DNA of 6,731 nt, from assembly GCA_905480085.1 (NCBI GenBank), contig CAJQPD010000225.1:1-6731 (forward strand), read 5' to 3'. Under the pieces are notes generated by a model, which saw only the letters and a list, made by a program, of their open reading frames with translations, did no database searches and was not told the origin of the DNA. The position numbers and the translations under genes were made by a program. The DNA comes from an uncultured Acidimicrobiia bacterium. Its GTDB lineage: Bacteria; Actinomycetota; Acidimicrobiia; Spongiisociales; JAENVV01. Positions 6,206 to 6,731 of this stretch are shown here, one piece after another (within the stretch, counting starts at the first letter, position 1; each line of letters starts with the position of its first letter).

Positions 6206-6731
6206 TTACCAGGCTCCACCGCCACCGCCACCGCCGCCACCGCCGCCACCCGAGAACCCGCCCCCGCCTCCTGATGAGGACGGTGGAGCAAACGCCCCAG
6301 ACAACGCCGATTCGATGCCAGAAATGGCGTTGCTTGAGTGCCCACCCGAGTAGCCGTGACTTCCGTACCAATAGACACTCGAAGCCTGCTCAAGGTCCTG
6401 AGGGGCGTACAGCCGGGCTGCCTCGAGGACATCTTCGGCAACTCCCAGGGCGATGCCGTACACGAGGTACTCCTCCCACAGCCCGAGTGACAGGGCGGGG
6501 GCTTCTTCGAGTCGGCTGAAGTCTTCGAGGTATCGCCGGAACGCCTTCCAACGCTCATTGAGAAGGGCGCCCTGCCGGGTCCGCCGCACCCAGAGTTTGG
6601 TCTTTGAAGCGAGAACCACACTCAGCCCCACTCCGGTGAGCCCAAAGCCGAAGAAGCCCACCTCCAGGAGGGACTTCGCCTCAAAAGACAACCGTGTGCC
6701 GAGCACCCGCGGAAGGGCCAGGGCACCAAGC
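6206..6731 (-). CDS. DUF2207/YciQ-like membrane protein, C-terminal part (5' end outside window)
   Basis: The frame is open through the right edge, so the visible 174 residues are the C-terminal part of a longer protein; the GTG at 6706 is internal and not a proper start. One hydrophobic segment (LLEVGFFGFGLTGVGLSVVLA, visible residues 21-41) is a likely transmembrane helix. It is followed by a basic stretch, then W61-K-A-F-R-R-Y-L-E-D-F-S72 and W85-E-E-Y-L-V-Y-G-I-A-L-G-V-A98, the paired motifs I know from the C-terminal cytoplasmic part of DUF2207 proteins. The end is low complexity: three serines, five glycines, Phe-Ser, twelve glycines, then Ala-Trp. A GGGFSGGGGG...AW tail is typical of this family. 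Function is unknown. The stop lies 8 bp from the convergent aldo/keto reductase stop. Confidence 0.85.
   Translation of the reverse strand, partial: LGALALPRVLGTRLSFEAKSLLEVGFFGFGLTGVGLSVVLASKTKLWVRRTRQGALLNERWKAFRRYLEDFSRLEEAPALSLGLWEEYLVYGIALGVAEDVLEAARLYAPQDLEQASSVYWYGSHGYSGGHSSNAISGIESALSGAFAPPSSSGGGGGFSGGGGGGGGGGGGAW
6215..6271 (-). repeat. GGN-codon tract encoding the poly-glycine tail
   Basis: On the plus strand this reads as repeated ACC/GCC triplets. In frame on the minus strand it gives twelve glycine codons (6215-6250), Ser and Phe codons, then five more glycine codons (6257-6271). The codons are mixed GGT, GGC, GGA and GGG rather than one repeated unit, which points to protein-level selection for glycine. 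Slippage at such a GC-rich tract is still possible. Confidence 0.8.

Noticed and set aside
6055..6621. Minus-strand 188-codon frame spanning the end of the aldo/keto reductase and the DUF2207 gene
   Set aside because: It overlaps two genes with clear family motifs and encodes Arg/Ser/Pro-rich sequence without recognisable features.

Overview
This is a 6.7 kb stretch of ordinary-looking GC-rich bacterial chromosome carrying seven genes, two of them cut by the window edges. No mobile element, CRISPR array, tRNA or rRNA is visible. The organism is most likely a high-GC bacterium, possibly an actinobacterium of the Acidimicrobiia type. That guess rests on base composition, GTG starts, class I short-form KARI and a leaderless-looking start with a TANNNT box, so it is tentative.

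Left part (1 to about 4486, minus strand): one tightly packed operon read right to left. A good sigma70-type promoter (TTGACC, 17 bp, GATACT) and a GAGGAG ribosome binding site lead into ilvC (ketol-acid reductoisomerase, 336 aa). After 19 bp comes rimK (ATP-grasp alpha-L-glutamate ligase, 295 aa). It overlaps by 11 bp an M14-type zinc deacylase of the succinylglutamate desuccinylase/aspartoacylase family (326 aa). That gene overlaps by 4 bp (GTGA) glgB, the glycogen branching enzyme, of which 514 codons are visible before the window ends. All the catalytic residues I could check in these four proteins are present.

Middle (4427 to 5213): a divergent intergenic region holds the ilvC promoter and an interrupted inverted repeat. 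It is followed by a plus-strand gene for a 115-residue protein I do not recognise. A perfect stem-loop lies just after its stop. The next intergenic stretch contains a perfect 13-nt dyad (CTGACC-T-GGTCAG) and a TACCCT box 6 nt before the next ATG.

Right part (5214 to 6731): a plus-strand aldo/keto reductase (327 aa) ends 8 bp from the convergent end of a minus-strand DUF2207/YciQ-like membrane protein. Only the C-terminal 174 residues of the latter are inside the window, ending in a poly-glycine tail.

The most interesting point is the rimK plus M14 deacylase pair. RimK adds glutamates through amide bonds, and the neighbouring zinc enzyme belongs to a fold that cleaves such acyl-amino-acid bonds. 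Together they could make and remove a glutamyl modification, or build and degrade a glutamyl metabolite. This is an inference from context and family, not something the sequence proves.
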